Assembly: GCA_040218145.1 (NCBI GenBank)
Contig: JAVJQK010000082.1
Coordinates: 1-64,000, forward strand
From: Sandaracinaceae bacterium
GTDB taxonomy: Bacteria; Myxococcota_A; Polyangia; Polyangiales; Sandaracinaceae
Direction: 5' to 3'
Length of the DNA: 64,000 nt
The notes below the pieces were generated by a model. That model made no database searches and was not told the DNA's origin. It saw only the letters and a list, made by a program, of their open reading frames with translations. Below, one piece after another: positions 1 through 7,503 of the stretch (the first letter of the stretch is position 1; every line of letters begins with the position of its first letter). Position numbers and translations under genes: made by a program.

Positions 1-138
1 CCGAAGGATCTCGGAGCGCGACGGCCTGATTCTCGGTTCGGGGCGACGAGGGAATGCTTCAGCATTTTCGAGGAGCCACGGGCCGAGAGGCGGGCCGTCC
101 CGCCCGAGAGACGAGGAGCGAGGTTCTTCAACGGGCTC
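1..138. other. Left-edge non-coding stretch with short hairpins
   Basis: No convincing gene is visible in this stretch, which lies downstream of the stop of the minus-strand gene ending at 139. It holds two small perfect hairpins. One is AATGC-TTCA-GCATT at 53-66 followed by TTCG on the plus strand. The other is GGCGGG-CCGT-CCCGCC at 89-104. Neither has a proper T-run, so a terminator role is only possible. Confidence 0.4.
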
Positions 139-1242
139 CTAACTCTTCGGGGGCAGGGAATCGAGAAGGCGCCCGATTCCTCGCGCCACGGAGTCCATGC
201 TCCGTCGGCGCCCAGCGCCCACGAACTGAAGCAGATAGAGCTTCCAAACCGGGGGTTCTCCCGGCCGCACGGAGACCTTGAGATGGGACATCATGTGGCC
301 GAGCGAGTCTCCGCCCTCGAGATCGAGTGGCTCCCTCCGCGCACCGACATGATCCCAGATCGCGGCGCCGAGGTCCGGGATGGACCGGCAGCGCTGAAGG
401 AGCGGCACCGACGCGGCGCGCAGCTCAGGGTGCGTCTCGAGGTCGATCTCCAGCCCCATGCGCACGCAGCGACCCCCGCGCCAATCCTCGACGCGACTGG
501 CCTCGATCTCGGTGATGGCGGCGAGAAAGGTCTCCAGCTCTCGGGGGACGGCGGGGCCTCCGCCGAAGCTCGTCAGCTCTCGGAGGTGCTCCCGATGGGT
601 CCCCCGCACGTACGTCTTCAGGGTTCGTTGGTCGCCCTTCACCGACATCCCGACCTGGTTGATCCGCCCACCTCTCTGGGAGGCGCGCAGGGCGCTCAGG
701 GTGTCCTGGAGCTCGTCTGGAGCGGCTCCGCCGAAGAGCCATCGCCATTGGGCGTCATGAATCTCCTCGGTGTGGCGCCGCCCGTAGAAGATGATGTTGA
801 GGCCCACCACCTCGGGGCGAGGTTCCCCTGCCAGCGCGACGTACACGATACGAGGCCGGGGGAGCGCCGTCGACGGGTGAGTGCTGGCCCAGCCCGACTC
901 CTCGATGCGCGCCAGCAGGTCGTGGAGGGGCTCGGCGAGCGATGTGCTGTCCAGCGTCGCCTGGAGGAGATTCGACACTCTCGAGGGACCGGGGGTTCGC
1001 TGGGGCGCGTCGAACAGGAATGGGAAACCGACGCTGACACCGACGCGCCACGGATCGGTCAGCCCGACCTCGAGGCCGTGCGGGCAGACCGCGAGGTCTC
1101 GCGGGAGCGCTCGCAGCGTCGCCAGGGCCGCGTGCCAGCCCGCGGACTCACGCAGGTCGTCCCGAAAGTCTCCCGTCCATCGCCCGAGCAGCGCGTCCAG
1201 GCCCTGTGGCCTCCAGCTCTCGACCAGCCCATCTCGATCCAT
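139..1242 (-). CDS. Uncharacterised protein, last gene of the carrier-protein cluster; possible ABBA-fold prenyltransferase-like
   Basis: I do not recognise this 367-residue soluble protein with certainty. It has no signal peptide or membrane segment. The sequence contains several strand-turn-strand elements separated by helical stretches, at about residues 57-77, 130-154, 194-214, 258-268 and 319-341. Two of them end in Lys-x-Tyr (LKTYV at 208-212, WKLYL at 333-337). A series of such hairpins with Lys/Tyr ends is typical of ABBA-fold (DMATS/cyanobactin type) prenyltransferases, so that fold is a speculative suggestion. It lies 38 bp downstream of the adenylating ligase on the same strand, and a TAATCT hexamer 9 nt before its ATG may give it its own promoter. 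Confidence 0.62.
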   Translation of the reverse strand: MDRDGLVESWRPQGLDALLGRWTGDFRDDLRESAGWHAALATLRALPRDLAVCPHGLEVGLTDPWRVGVSVGFPFLFDAPQRTPGPSRVSNLLQATLDSTSLAEPLHDLLARIEESGWASTHPSTALPRPRIVYVALAGEPRPEVVGLNIIFYGRRHTEEIHDAQWRWLFGGAAPDELQDTLSALRASQRGGRINQVGMSVKGDQRTLKTYVRGTHREHLRELTSFGGGPAVPRELETFLAAITEIEASRVEDWRGGRCVRMGLEIDLETHPELRAASVPLLQRCRSIPDLGAAIWDHVGARREPLDLEGGDSLGHMMSHLKVSVRPGEPPVWKLYLLQFVGAGRRRSMDSVARGIGRLLDSLPPKS

Positions 1243-1251
1243 CGCTGGGCG

Positions 1252-1257
1252 AGATTA
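1252..1257 (-). promoter_or_regulatory. Candidate -10 element TAATCT
   Basis: A TANNNT hexamer on the minus strand ends 9 nt before the ATG at 1242, in the 38-bp gap after the ligase gene. No clear -35 is visible. It fits a spacing pattern seen at many genes here. Confidence 0.35.
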
Positions 1258-1280
1258 CTCGATCTCGGGGGCGCCTGACT

Positions 1281-2675
1281 TCATCCGCGAGCCCTTCCCG
1301 CGTTCCGCTCCGCCAACGCTGTCAGCGCCACTTTCCCCGTCTCGGTGCGCGGGAGCGCGTCGAGGCGGTGCAGCTCGGTCGGGATCATGTACGGGGGCAG
1401 GAGCGCCGCGCAATGGAGTCGGAGCGCGCGCGCGTCCGCGTCGCCCACGAAGTAGGCGGCCAGGCTCTCGCCCCGCGGGACGACCGCGCACTCGACGACG
1501 CCCGGGTGCTGGGCCAGCGCGTGCTCGACCTCGCCGAGCTCCACCCGGTGGCCCCGCACCTTCACCATGCGGTCCCGGCGCCCGTGGAAGCGCAGCACGC
1601 CGCCCTCCTCGGTGACGAGGTCGCCGGTCGCGTGTCGTCGCGGCGGCGCCGAGAGCGGCTCGCCCCAGTAGCCGCACATCACCGCCTCGCCCTCGATCAC
1701 GAGCTCGCCGCCGTCGAGGTGGCCGCGCAGGTGAGGCAGGACCTCGCCGATCGGGATGGGAGGGTCATCCGGCTCGAGTGACGTGACCCGATGCGCGGTG
1801 CACACGTTCGTCTCGGTCGGCCCGTAGAAGTTCTCGTAGCGCGCGCCCGGGTGCGCCTCCATCAGGGCGGCGAGCGCGGGCACGGGGAAGACCTCCCCGG
1901 CGAAGACGATCGCGCGGAGCGAGGTGAGGTCCGCGTGGTGCTCGAGGAGCCGCGTCCAGAGAGTGGGCACCGCGTACATCACCGTCGGGCGGTGCTCGGC
2001 GATCCAGGCCGCGAGGGTCGCGGGGAAGAGCGACGCCTCGTGCGGGGGATGGAGGACGTGCGCGCCGGCCTCCACCGCGGCGAAGAGATCGAAGGTCGCC
2101 AGATCGAAGGTGATCGGCGCCACTGCCGCCACGCGATCCTCCGGGGACAGCGCGAGCCGCTCCACGGCCCAGCGCGGGAAGGCGACGGCGCCGCGGTGAT
2201 CCCAGGTGACGCCCTTCGGCGCGCCCGTGCTGCCCGACGTGTAGAGGATGAAGGCGAGATCCTCGGGCGAGGGCGCGGCCTCGAGCGGCGCGTCCGGAAT
2301 CGACTCGAGCGCGACGCAGCGCATGCCCTCGCCAGCGGCGGCCTCGATGCGCGAGGCGAGGCGCGCGTGCGCCGCGTCGTGCAGGAGCAGCGCGGCGCCG
2401 GCGTGGGCGAGCGTCGCACGGGCGCGCGCGGGCGGCGCGCTGGCCGAGAGCGGGACGGCGACCGCGCCGGCGGCGAGCGCGCCGTGGAAGGCGGCGCTGA
2501 GGGGGGCGTCGCGCGCGGCGAGCAGGCCGACGCGTGATCCTGCCGCGCCCTGGAGGAGTCGCGCGACCCCTCCCGCGCGGGCCGCGAACGCCTCGTAGGT
2601 GAGCGCGCCCGCCGCGAGCCGCCTCGGGTGCGCGCGCGCGGCGCGGAGGAGGGCGGCGGTGAGCGTCTCGGTCAT
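1281..2675 (-). CDS. Amino-acid:carrier-protein adenylating ligase (NRPS-type A enzyme, prolyl-AMP-ligase-like)
   Basis: This 464-residue stand-alone adenylation enzyme would activate an acid as its AMP ester and load it onto a carrier protein. Visible core motifs are YTSGSTGAPKG (145-155), FDLATFDLF (190-198), FAGE (258-261), FYGPTETN (283-290), TGD (350-352), and the C-terminal RTETGK with the catalytic Lys448. The FYGPTETNVCT-type stretch is the kind seen in amino-acid:ACP ligases such as the L-prolyl ligases of pyrrole pathways. That substrate is an inference from memory of the family and from the context. The start chosen is the ATG at 2675, 8 nt after the dehydrogenase stop. An in-frame extension upstream encodes only Arg/Pro-rich sequence shadowing the previous gene. 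The carrier protein at 5220 is the obvious partner. Confidence 0.9.
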   Translation of the reverse strand: MTETLTAALLRAARAHPRRLAAGALTYEAFAARAGGVARLLQGAAGSRVGLLAARDAPLSAAFHGALAAGAVAVPLSASAPPARARATLAHAGAALLLHDAAHARLASRIEAAAGEGMRCVALESIPDAPLEAAPSPEDLAFILYTSGSTGAPKGVTWDHRGAVAFPRWAVERLALSPEDRVAAVAPITFDLATFDLFAAVEAGAHVLHPPHEASLFPATLAAWIAEHRPTVMYAVPTLWTRLLEHHADLTSLRAIVFAGEVFPVPALAALMEAHPGARYENFYGPTETNVCTAHRVTSLEPDDPPIPIGEVLPHLRGHLDGGELVIEGEAVMCGYWGEPLSAPPRRHATGDLVTEEGGVLRFHGRRDRMVKVRGHRVELGEVEHALAQHPGVVECAVVPRGESLAAYFVGDADARALRLHCAALLPPYMIPTELHRLDALPRTETGKVALTALAERNAGRARG

Positions 2676-2683
2676 CGTCCGCC

Positions 2684-3751
2684 TCAGAGGCCGAGGTGGG
2701 CGGCCAGGATCACCCGCTGCATGTCGCTGGTGCCGCTGTAGAGCACGCCGCCGATCGCGTCGCGGAGGTGCGCGGGGAGGCCGGTCTCCTCGAGGTAGCC
2801 CGTGCCGCCGTGGAGGCGGATGGCGTCGAGGTGCTGGGCGAGCGCCCACTCGCTGAGGCGCAGCTTGGTGAGGCACGCGAGCGGCGCGTCGAGCGTGCCG
2901 TCGACGAGCGCGGCGCAGGTCTTCTCGAGCAGCATTCGCGCGAGCACGTAGCGCTCGTACATCTCGACCACCCGCGCCGCGACGAGCTGGTTCTTGCCGA
3001 TGGGGCGGCCGAACTGGCGGCGGGTGCGCGCGTGCTTCAGGCCCGCCTCGAGCTGCGCGCGCATCACCCCGACGGCGGGCGCGAGGATGAGCGCCCGCTC
3101 GTGCAGCATCGCGGTGTGAAAGACGGCCGCGCCGCGACCCGGGCCCTCGAGCACGGCGTCCGCCGGCACCCGGCAGCCCTCGAGATAGAGGCTGGTGAGG
3201 CTCGCGCGCGCGAGGCCCATCTTGTCCATCGGCGCGCCGACGGTGAGCCCCGCCGCCCCGCGCTCGAGTACGAAGCCGGTCACGCCCTGCTCTGGGACGC
3301 GCGCGAAGACGACGAAGACGTCCGCCTCGGCGCCGTTCGTGACCCAGAGCTTGCTGCCGCTCAGGAGGTAGCCGTCGCCGTCGGGCTCGGCCCGCGCCGC
3401 CATCGCCATCGTGTCCGAGCCGGCCTCGGCCTCGCTCGCCGCGTGCGCGCCGATCTGCTCCCCGGATCGGAGCTTCGCCAGATGTTTTGCTTTGATGCGA
3501 TCGCTGCCGTGCGCCGCGATGGGGGCGAGCGCGGCGCAGGCGTGCGCGCCGAGGGCGAAGCAGAGGCCCGCGTCGGCGCTCTCGCCGAGCCCCTCCCAGG
3601 TGTGCGCCAGGGTGTCGGCGTCGAGGTCGGGGGCGAAGAGCCCGAAGGCGCCGACCTCCCGGAACGCGTCTGGCAGCGAGCGCTCGCGGAGGCTGGCCCC
3701 GAGCTTGATCGCCTCGCGCTGCACGTCGGAGCGCGCGGGGAGCGCGCGCAT
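2684..3751 (-). CDS. Acyl-CoA dehydrogenase-family flavoenzyme, probably acting on a carrier-bound acyl group
   Basis: This 355-residue protein has the acyl-CoA dehydrogenase architecture: the FAD/substrate region around SEAEAGSDT (106-114), the LWVTNG loop (135-140), RRQFGRPIG (244-252), the LHGGTGYLEE segment (313-322) and YSGTSDMQR (338-346). The usual catalytic Glu of medium-chain enzymes (YEGT) is replaced by Ser339. A Glu is present instead in LHERALIL (Glu218), the position used by isovaleryl-CoA dehydrogenase-like enzymes. Prolyl-carrier-protein oxidases (PltE/RedW type) belong to that branch, so oxidation of an aminoacyl group on the adjacent carrier protein is plausible but not proven. 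Its ATG overlaps the previous stop (TGATG at 3749-3753), so translation is coupled. Confidence 0.9.
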   Translation of the reverse strand: MRALPARSDVQREAIKLGASLRERSLPDAFREVGAFGLFAPDLDADTLAHTWEGLGESADAGLCFALGAHACAALAPIAAHGSDRIKAKHLAKLRSGEQIGAHAASEAEAGSDTMAMAARAEPDGDGYLLSGSKLWVTNGAEADVFVVFARVPEQGVTGFVLERGAAGLTVGAPMDKMGLARASLTSLYLEGCRVPADAVLEGPGRGAAVFHTAMLHERALILAPAVGVMRAQLEAGLKHARTRRQFGRPIGKNQLVAARVVEMYERYVLARMLLEKTCAALVDGTLDAPLACLTKLRLSEWALAQHLDAIRLHGGTGYLEETGLPAHLRDAIGGVLYSGTSDMQRVILAAHLGL

Positions 3752-5223
3752 CAGCCCTTCAACCTCGCGCGGTCCTCGGCCGCGAGCAGCATGTCGAGCC
3801 CGCCGTTGCCCTCGTCGAAGAGGAACGCGGCGCGGTAGCCCATCTCGCGCGCCTCTCCGAGCGCGGCGAGGCAGCCGTCGACGTCGCGCGCGGGCCGGGT
3901 CGCGAGCACCGTGTCGCGCACGAGTGAGATCTCGGCCGCCGCTCGCAGCGAGCCCGCGCCGTGCGCGGCGTAGATGTCGAGCCCGGCTCCGTCGCAGCGA
4001 CCGTCCACGATGGGGCCCAGGCCCTGGACCGACGCCGTCACCGGGACCTCGGAGCGACTCGCGTGCGCGCTTCGCGCCGCCTCGGTGAGCTGCGCGTGCG
4101 CCGACGACCACGTCACGCCCTCGCCGATCTCCGCGTCCCAGCCCGAGGCGAGATCGATCAGCCACGCGCCGTCGGGCGCCGCCACCGGGTGCATCTCCTC
4201 GGTGATCCAGCACGCCTTCAGCCCGCGCTCGTCGATCGCGGCCTGCGCCGCCTGCGCGCCCTCACGCACGCGGAGCCGCACGGCGTCGAGGCCGAGCTCC
4301 TGGACGCCGTCGAGCCTCCGCTGGAGCTTGCCGAGGTCGCCGTCGAAGGAGAGGTTCACGCCGCGCACGAAGCCGTCGCCGATGCGCGCGCGCCGCTTCG
4401 CGATCGCGTCGGCCGACTCCGGACCCTCGGCGGGCGGCTTGCGCAACGCGACCGCCATCGCCGCGAAGGTGTGCAGCTTGAACTCGCTCATGCGGTGGTG
4501 GAGCGTGTCCCAGTCGTCGCTCGTGTAGAGGGTGGTGCCCTCGATTTCGAGCCCGCTCGGGGCGATGGCGTTCCGTTGCAGGGCGAGCCGGTCGTAGACG
4601 ACGTCGTCCTCGCTCCGCCGCTCCACCTCGTCGTAGTCGACCGTGAGGTAGAGGATCCCGCCTGGCTTCAGCACGCGGTTCATCTCCCGCGCGACGGCGG
4701 GCTGGGCGTCGGGGTCGATGTGCTCGAGGACCGAGATGCAGTAGACGCGGTCGAAGGTCGCATCCGGGAACTTCAGCGCCGTCATGTCCATCTCGACGGG
4801 CACGACCGCCGCGCGGTGGAACTCCGCGGCGCGCGCGAGCATGGTCAGCCAGCGCAGGTCGTTGTCGATGGCGACGACGGTCGCGCCGAGCGAGGCGAGG
4901 CGGATCGGCAGCGCGGACACCCCGCAGCCCGCGTCCAGCACCAGCTCGCCCTCGGGCGCGGCGTGGCGGGTCAGCGCCCACGGGTACTCCCAGACCTTCG
5001 ACGGGTAGACGAAGGAGAGCTGCTGGCCGGCCTCTTCTTTCTCTCGCGCGATCTGCGCCGCGATGCCGCGGTTCGCCCCCGCCATCGGCTCGCGCCGGAT
5101 GTCGTCGGGCTCGAGGATGCGGTTCTGCGCCTGCTCGGGCGCGGGCTCGTCGCCGGTGGGGTGCACGACGGGCGGCTCGAGGGGAACCGGCCGCTCGGGC
5201 TTGACGAACTCCTCGTCGCTCAC
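3751..5223 (-). CDS. SAM-dependent methyltransferase fused to a barrel-like C-terminal domain
   Basis: This 490-residue protein starts with GTG at 5223, overlapping the carrier-protein stop by GTGA. After a Pro-rich leader, residues 70-265 form a class I methyltransferase: VLDAGCGVSALP (95-106) is the SAM-binding motif I, AIDND (118-122) the acidic loop, FDRVYCISVLEHI (157-169) motif IV and VLKPGGILYL (184-193). Residues about 285-490 form a second alpha/beta domain with repeated strand-helix units (NLSFDGDLGKL, LGLDAVRLRV, MGYRAAFLFDEGNGG). It resembles half of a TIM barrel and I cannot assign it. A methylation step on the pathway intermediate is the likely role. The fusion is uncommon in my experience. 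Confidence 0.85.
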   Translation of the reverse strand: MSDEEFVKPERPVPLEPPVVHPTGDEPAPEQAQNRILEPDDIRREPMAGANRGIAAQIAREKEEAGQQLSFVYPSKVWEYPWALTRHAAPEGELVLDAGCGVSALPIRLASLGATVVAIDNDLRWLTMLARAAEFHRAAVVPVEMDMTALKFPDATFDRVYCISVLEHIDPDAQPAVAREMNRVLKPGGILYLTVDYDEVERRSEDDVVYDRLALQRNAIAPSGLEIEGTTLYTSDDWDTLHHRMSEFKLHTFAAMAVALRKPPAEGPESADAIAKRRARIGDGFVRGVNLSFDGDLGKLQRRLDGVQELGLDAVRLRVREGAQAAQAAIDERGLKACWITEEMHPVAAPDGAWLIDLASGWDAEIGEGVTWSSAHAQLTEAARSAHASRSEVPVTASVQGLGPIVDGRCDGAGLDIYAAHGAGSLRAAAEISLVRDTVLATRPARDVDGCLAALGEAREMGYRAAFLFDEGNGGLDMLLAAEDRARLKG

Positions 5224-5453
5224 GCGTCCTTCTTTCGCTGCACGAACGCGCGGATGGCGGCGAGCGTCCGGAAGTTGGCCGGCACGATCTCGTCCTGCGC
5301 GACGGTGATGCCCTCGGCGTCCTCGAGGTTCGCGACCAGGCGGATGATGGCGAGCGAGTCGAGCATGCCCGGCGCGAGGAGATCCTCCTCGTCCGTCACG
5401 TCCTCGACCCCGGGGAGCTCGTCCTTCAGGAACTGGCGAAGCGGTTCGCTCAC
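5220..5453 (-). CDS. Acyl/peptidyl carrier protein
   Basis: This 77-residue acidic helical protein has the carrier-protein signature GMLDSLAII, with Ser33 as the expected 4'-phosphopantetheine attachment site. Its size matches stand-alone carrier proteins. The GTG start at 5453 overlaps the stop of the membrane gene (GTGA at 5450-5453), and its own stop overlaps the methyltransferase start (GTGA at 5220-5223), so it sits in the middle of a translationally coupled set. The ligase at 1281 and dehydrogenase at 2684 are the natural loading and modifying enzymes. No phosphopantetheinyl transferase gene is present in the window. Confidence 0.9.
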   Translation of the reverse strand: MSEPLRQFLKDELPGVEDVTDEEDLLAPGMLDSLAIIRLVANLEDAEGITVAQDEIVPANFRTLAAIRAFVQRKKDA

Positions 5454-6460
5454 GGCGCGGGATGGTAGCGCATGCCGGCCTCCGTAGAAGGCTCGCGCTT
5501 CCGTCGGTCCCAGACCATGTGCAGCATCGCGCCCGTGGCCCAGCCCCAGAGCCCCATCACGAAGAGGCCGAAGATGGTCAGCTCGCCCCACCACGGGATG
5601 GCCCAGACCTGCATCGCCACGCCCGCGGCGGCGCACGGGACCGTCCATCGGGAGGCGCGTCGGAAGTAGCCGAGCAGCACCCGAAGCTGCGCGTGGCTGA
5701 AGAAGCACGGGAAGTACGCGCTGGCGATCATCGGGTAGTCCGAGACGTTCATCGTCGAGACCATCGGGTAGTGGAACGCGAACAGGGTCAGCACCGCGGG
5801 GATGCGGAGCCGCGGGACCCGCCACGCGATCCACGGCACGCAGCACTCGACGAAGATCGTCCCGTAGATGGCGCAGTAGGCGGCCCACGTGGGCAGCTCG
5901 CTGCCGAGGTCGGCGTACACCCAGAACTGCCCCATGCCGTGCACGGCGGCGCTCGTCGGGATGGCGAAGAAGTTCTCGTTGATCTTGTGGAAGCCCGCGA
6001 AGAAATAGTTGACGCAGACGATCAGCGCGAGCCCGTCCGCGGCGTAGCGATCGACGACCCGCGCGCGCGGCCCACGGCCCCGGAAGTCGTGCGCCCCGAG
6101 CAGCCAGGCGACGATCCAGACCACGCCGAGCATCGTGAGCCCGCTGAACATGTGGCTCATGTGATTTCGGATGCGGTACGGGTACGTCAGGTAGTGCGCC
6201 CAGTAGATCAGGATCACCGCGAGCAGCCACTGCCGCCGCCGGTCGACGGCGAGGCCGATCACCGCCGCGGCGAGCATGAAGGCGAGCACGACCGGGACCC
6301 ACCCCGGCAGGTGCTGGTGCCATCCCGGCTGGAACGCCTCCCGCGCCCACGCGTGCGCCTCCCAGGGGCGGTCCTCGCCGAGCAGCTGCAGCGTGTGCCC
6401 GACGAAGGCGGGAATCAGCAGGATCCCGAACGCCTGCAGCCGCAGATCCTTGCTGATCAC
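5450..6460 (-). CDS. Polytopic membrane protein, HTTM-domain-like
   Basis: This 336-residue integral membrane protein has about eight hydrophobic segments. The stretch VNYFFAGFHKINENFF, a Phe/Lys/Asn-rich segment after a membrane helix, resembles the HTTM domain found in vitamin-K-carboxylase-like and SdpB-like bacterial membrane proteins. That assignment is moderate. The GTG at 6460 was chosen because it overlaps the upstream stop as GTGA (6457-6460). A longer in-frame start at 6520 would run deep into the upstream gene. Its place in a carrier-protein operon suggests a membrane step such as export, immunity or modification of the product. Confidence 0.8.
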   Translation of the reverse strand: MISKDLRLQAFGILLIPAFVGHTLQLLGEDRPWEAHAWAREAFQPGWHQHLPGWVPVVLAFMLAAAVIGLAVDRRRQWLLAVILIYWAHYLTYPYRIRNHMSHMFSGLTMLGVVWIVAWLLGAHDFRGRGPRARVVDRYAADGLALIVCVNYFFAGFHKINENFFAIPTSAAVHGMGQFWVYADLGSELPTWAAYCAIYGTIFVECCVPWIAWRVPRLRIPAVLTLFAFHYPMVSTMNVSDYPMIASAYFPCFFSHAQLRVLLGYFRRASRWTVPCAAAGVAMQVWAIPWWGELTIFGLFVMGLWGWATGAMLHMVWDRRKREPSTEAGMRYHPAP

Positions 6461-6984
6461 GGATCCTCCGGCGGCCACGGGTAGGGGTAGTGGCTGTCGT
6501 AGAGGCGGACCGGGATCCACGCGTGAGGCGCGCTGAAGCGCGGATCCGCGCAGGCGTCGTCGGTCCTCTGCACGGGTCCGCCGGCCGCCGGCCGACGCGC
6601 GACGGCCACCGCGTGGCCCGCGTCACAGAGCTGCCGGATCGCGACCCGCATCGCCTCGTCGTTGTGCTGGATCCCGTCGCGCCGGAGCCACTCCACGAGA
6701 TCGCCGAGGCGCCCCGCGCGCGGCTCTGGCGTCACGTCCACCTCGAGGTCGATGTAGAAGATCCAGAGCGAGCTCAGCATGCGCTGCGGCGCGATCAGGT
6801 GGTTGTTCCCGCCGTCCTCCCAGGAGAGCCCGGAGAACATGGTCTGACAGCTGTCGTCCCGGAGCCCCAGGTACGGGAGGCTGTTGTTCGTGACCTGCAG
6901 CGCGCCGACGATGGCCACCGCGGCGAAGAGCGCGCGGCGCAGCCGCCGGTCGGCGTCGGGGGTCGTCTCGCGCGGGCGGGGCAT
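6457..6984 (-). CDS. Single-pass membrane protein of unknown function, first gene of the cluster
   Basis: This 175-residue protein has an N-terminal membrane helix at about residues 16-33 after an Arg-rich start, then an extracytoplasmic domain with Cys residues near 46, 120 and 145. No family recognised. It opens the operon running to 1281 and overlaps the HTTM-like gene by four bases. HTTM proteins often have a small partner subunit, and this gene could be that partner, which is speculation. The ATG at 6984 is preceded by a TAGAGT hexamer 12 nt upstream. Confidence 0.75.
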   Translation of the reverse strand: MPRPRETTPDADRRLRRALFAAVAIVGALQVTNNSLPYLGLRDDSCQTMFSGLSWEDGGNNHLIAPQRMLSSLWIFYIDLEVDVTPEPRAGRLGDLVEWLRRDGIQHNDEAMRVAIRQLCDAGHAVAVARRPAAGGPVQRTDDACADPRFSAPHAWIPVRLYDSHYPYPWPPEDP

Positions 6985-6996
6985 GGCTCGCGCGCC

Positions 6997-7002
6997 ACTC
7001 TA
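6997..7002 (-). promoter_or_regulatory. Candidate -10 element TAGAGT for the carrier-protein operon
   Basis: TAGAGT on the minus strand lies 12 nt before the ATG at 6984, in the 144-bp divergent gap with the plus gene at 7129. No strong -35 was found. Confidence 0.35.
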
Positions 7003-7128
7003 CCGCGCCCGGCCGGGTTCGGTTGCGCAGACGCGCACGACCTGCGCGGCCGCAGCCCGTCTCGCGCCGGTGCGGCCCTCGGCACGAGACGTGCGGCATC
7101 GCAGCTGGGACCTCGAACGAGGGACGAG

Positions 7129-7494
7129 ATGGCACGAGCGAGCCCGAACCCGACATCCCCGTGGCCGAGCTCCGGGCAGCTGGACGAGGCGCTCCGTCGC
7201 GAGAGAGCGGGCAGGGCGAGCGCGGGGCACGTGGCGCTCACCGTGGCCAATCGCAGCGATCAGCCGCTGACCGCGCTGCACATCGTCGGGGCGCTGACGC
7301 CGGGGTGGGGCGAGGACTGGCTGTGCGGTGTGAGGCTCGCGCCAGGCGAGGAGATCCGGCTCGAGTGGCTCTGTCAGGAGCGCAGCTATCACCTGCGCGT
7401 GTCCGGCGCCGACGGGCTGCCCGTCGGCTACCGATCGCTCCGCCCGGAGCCCGGCCAGGCCTGGCGCTGGGTCTTCACCCTCGCGCGGCGCTGA
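7129..7494 (+). CDS. Small uncharacterised protein
   Basis: This 121-residue protein is preceded by a purine-rich site (gagggacgag) directly before the ATG. Residues 30-120 alternate hydrophobic and polar residues (VALTVANRSDQPL, IRLEWLCQE, WRWVFTL), suggesting a small beta-sandwich. No signal peptide and no family recognised. It ends 9 bp before the stop of the convergent aldehyde dehydrogenase gene. Confidence 0.65.
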   Translation: MARASPNPTSPWPSSGQLDEALRRERAGRASAGHVALTVANRSDQPLTALHIVGALTPGWGEDWLCGVRLAPGEEIRLEWLCQERSYHLRVSGADGLPVGYRSLRPEPGQAWRWVFTLARR

Positions 7495-7503
7495 GGCCGT
7501 CCT

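Noticed and set aside
89-104. GGCGGG-CCGT-CCCGCC hairpin as a terminator
   Set aside because: No T-run on either strand. In this base composition such stems are frequent.
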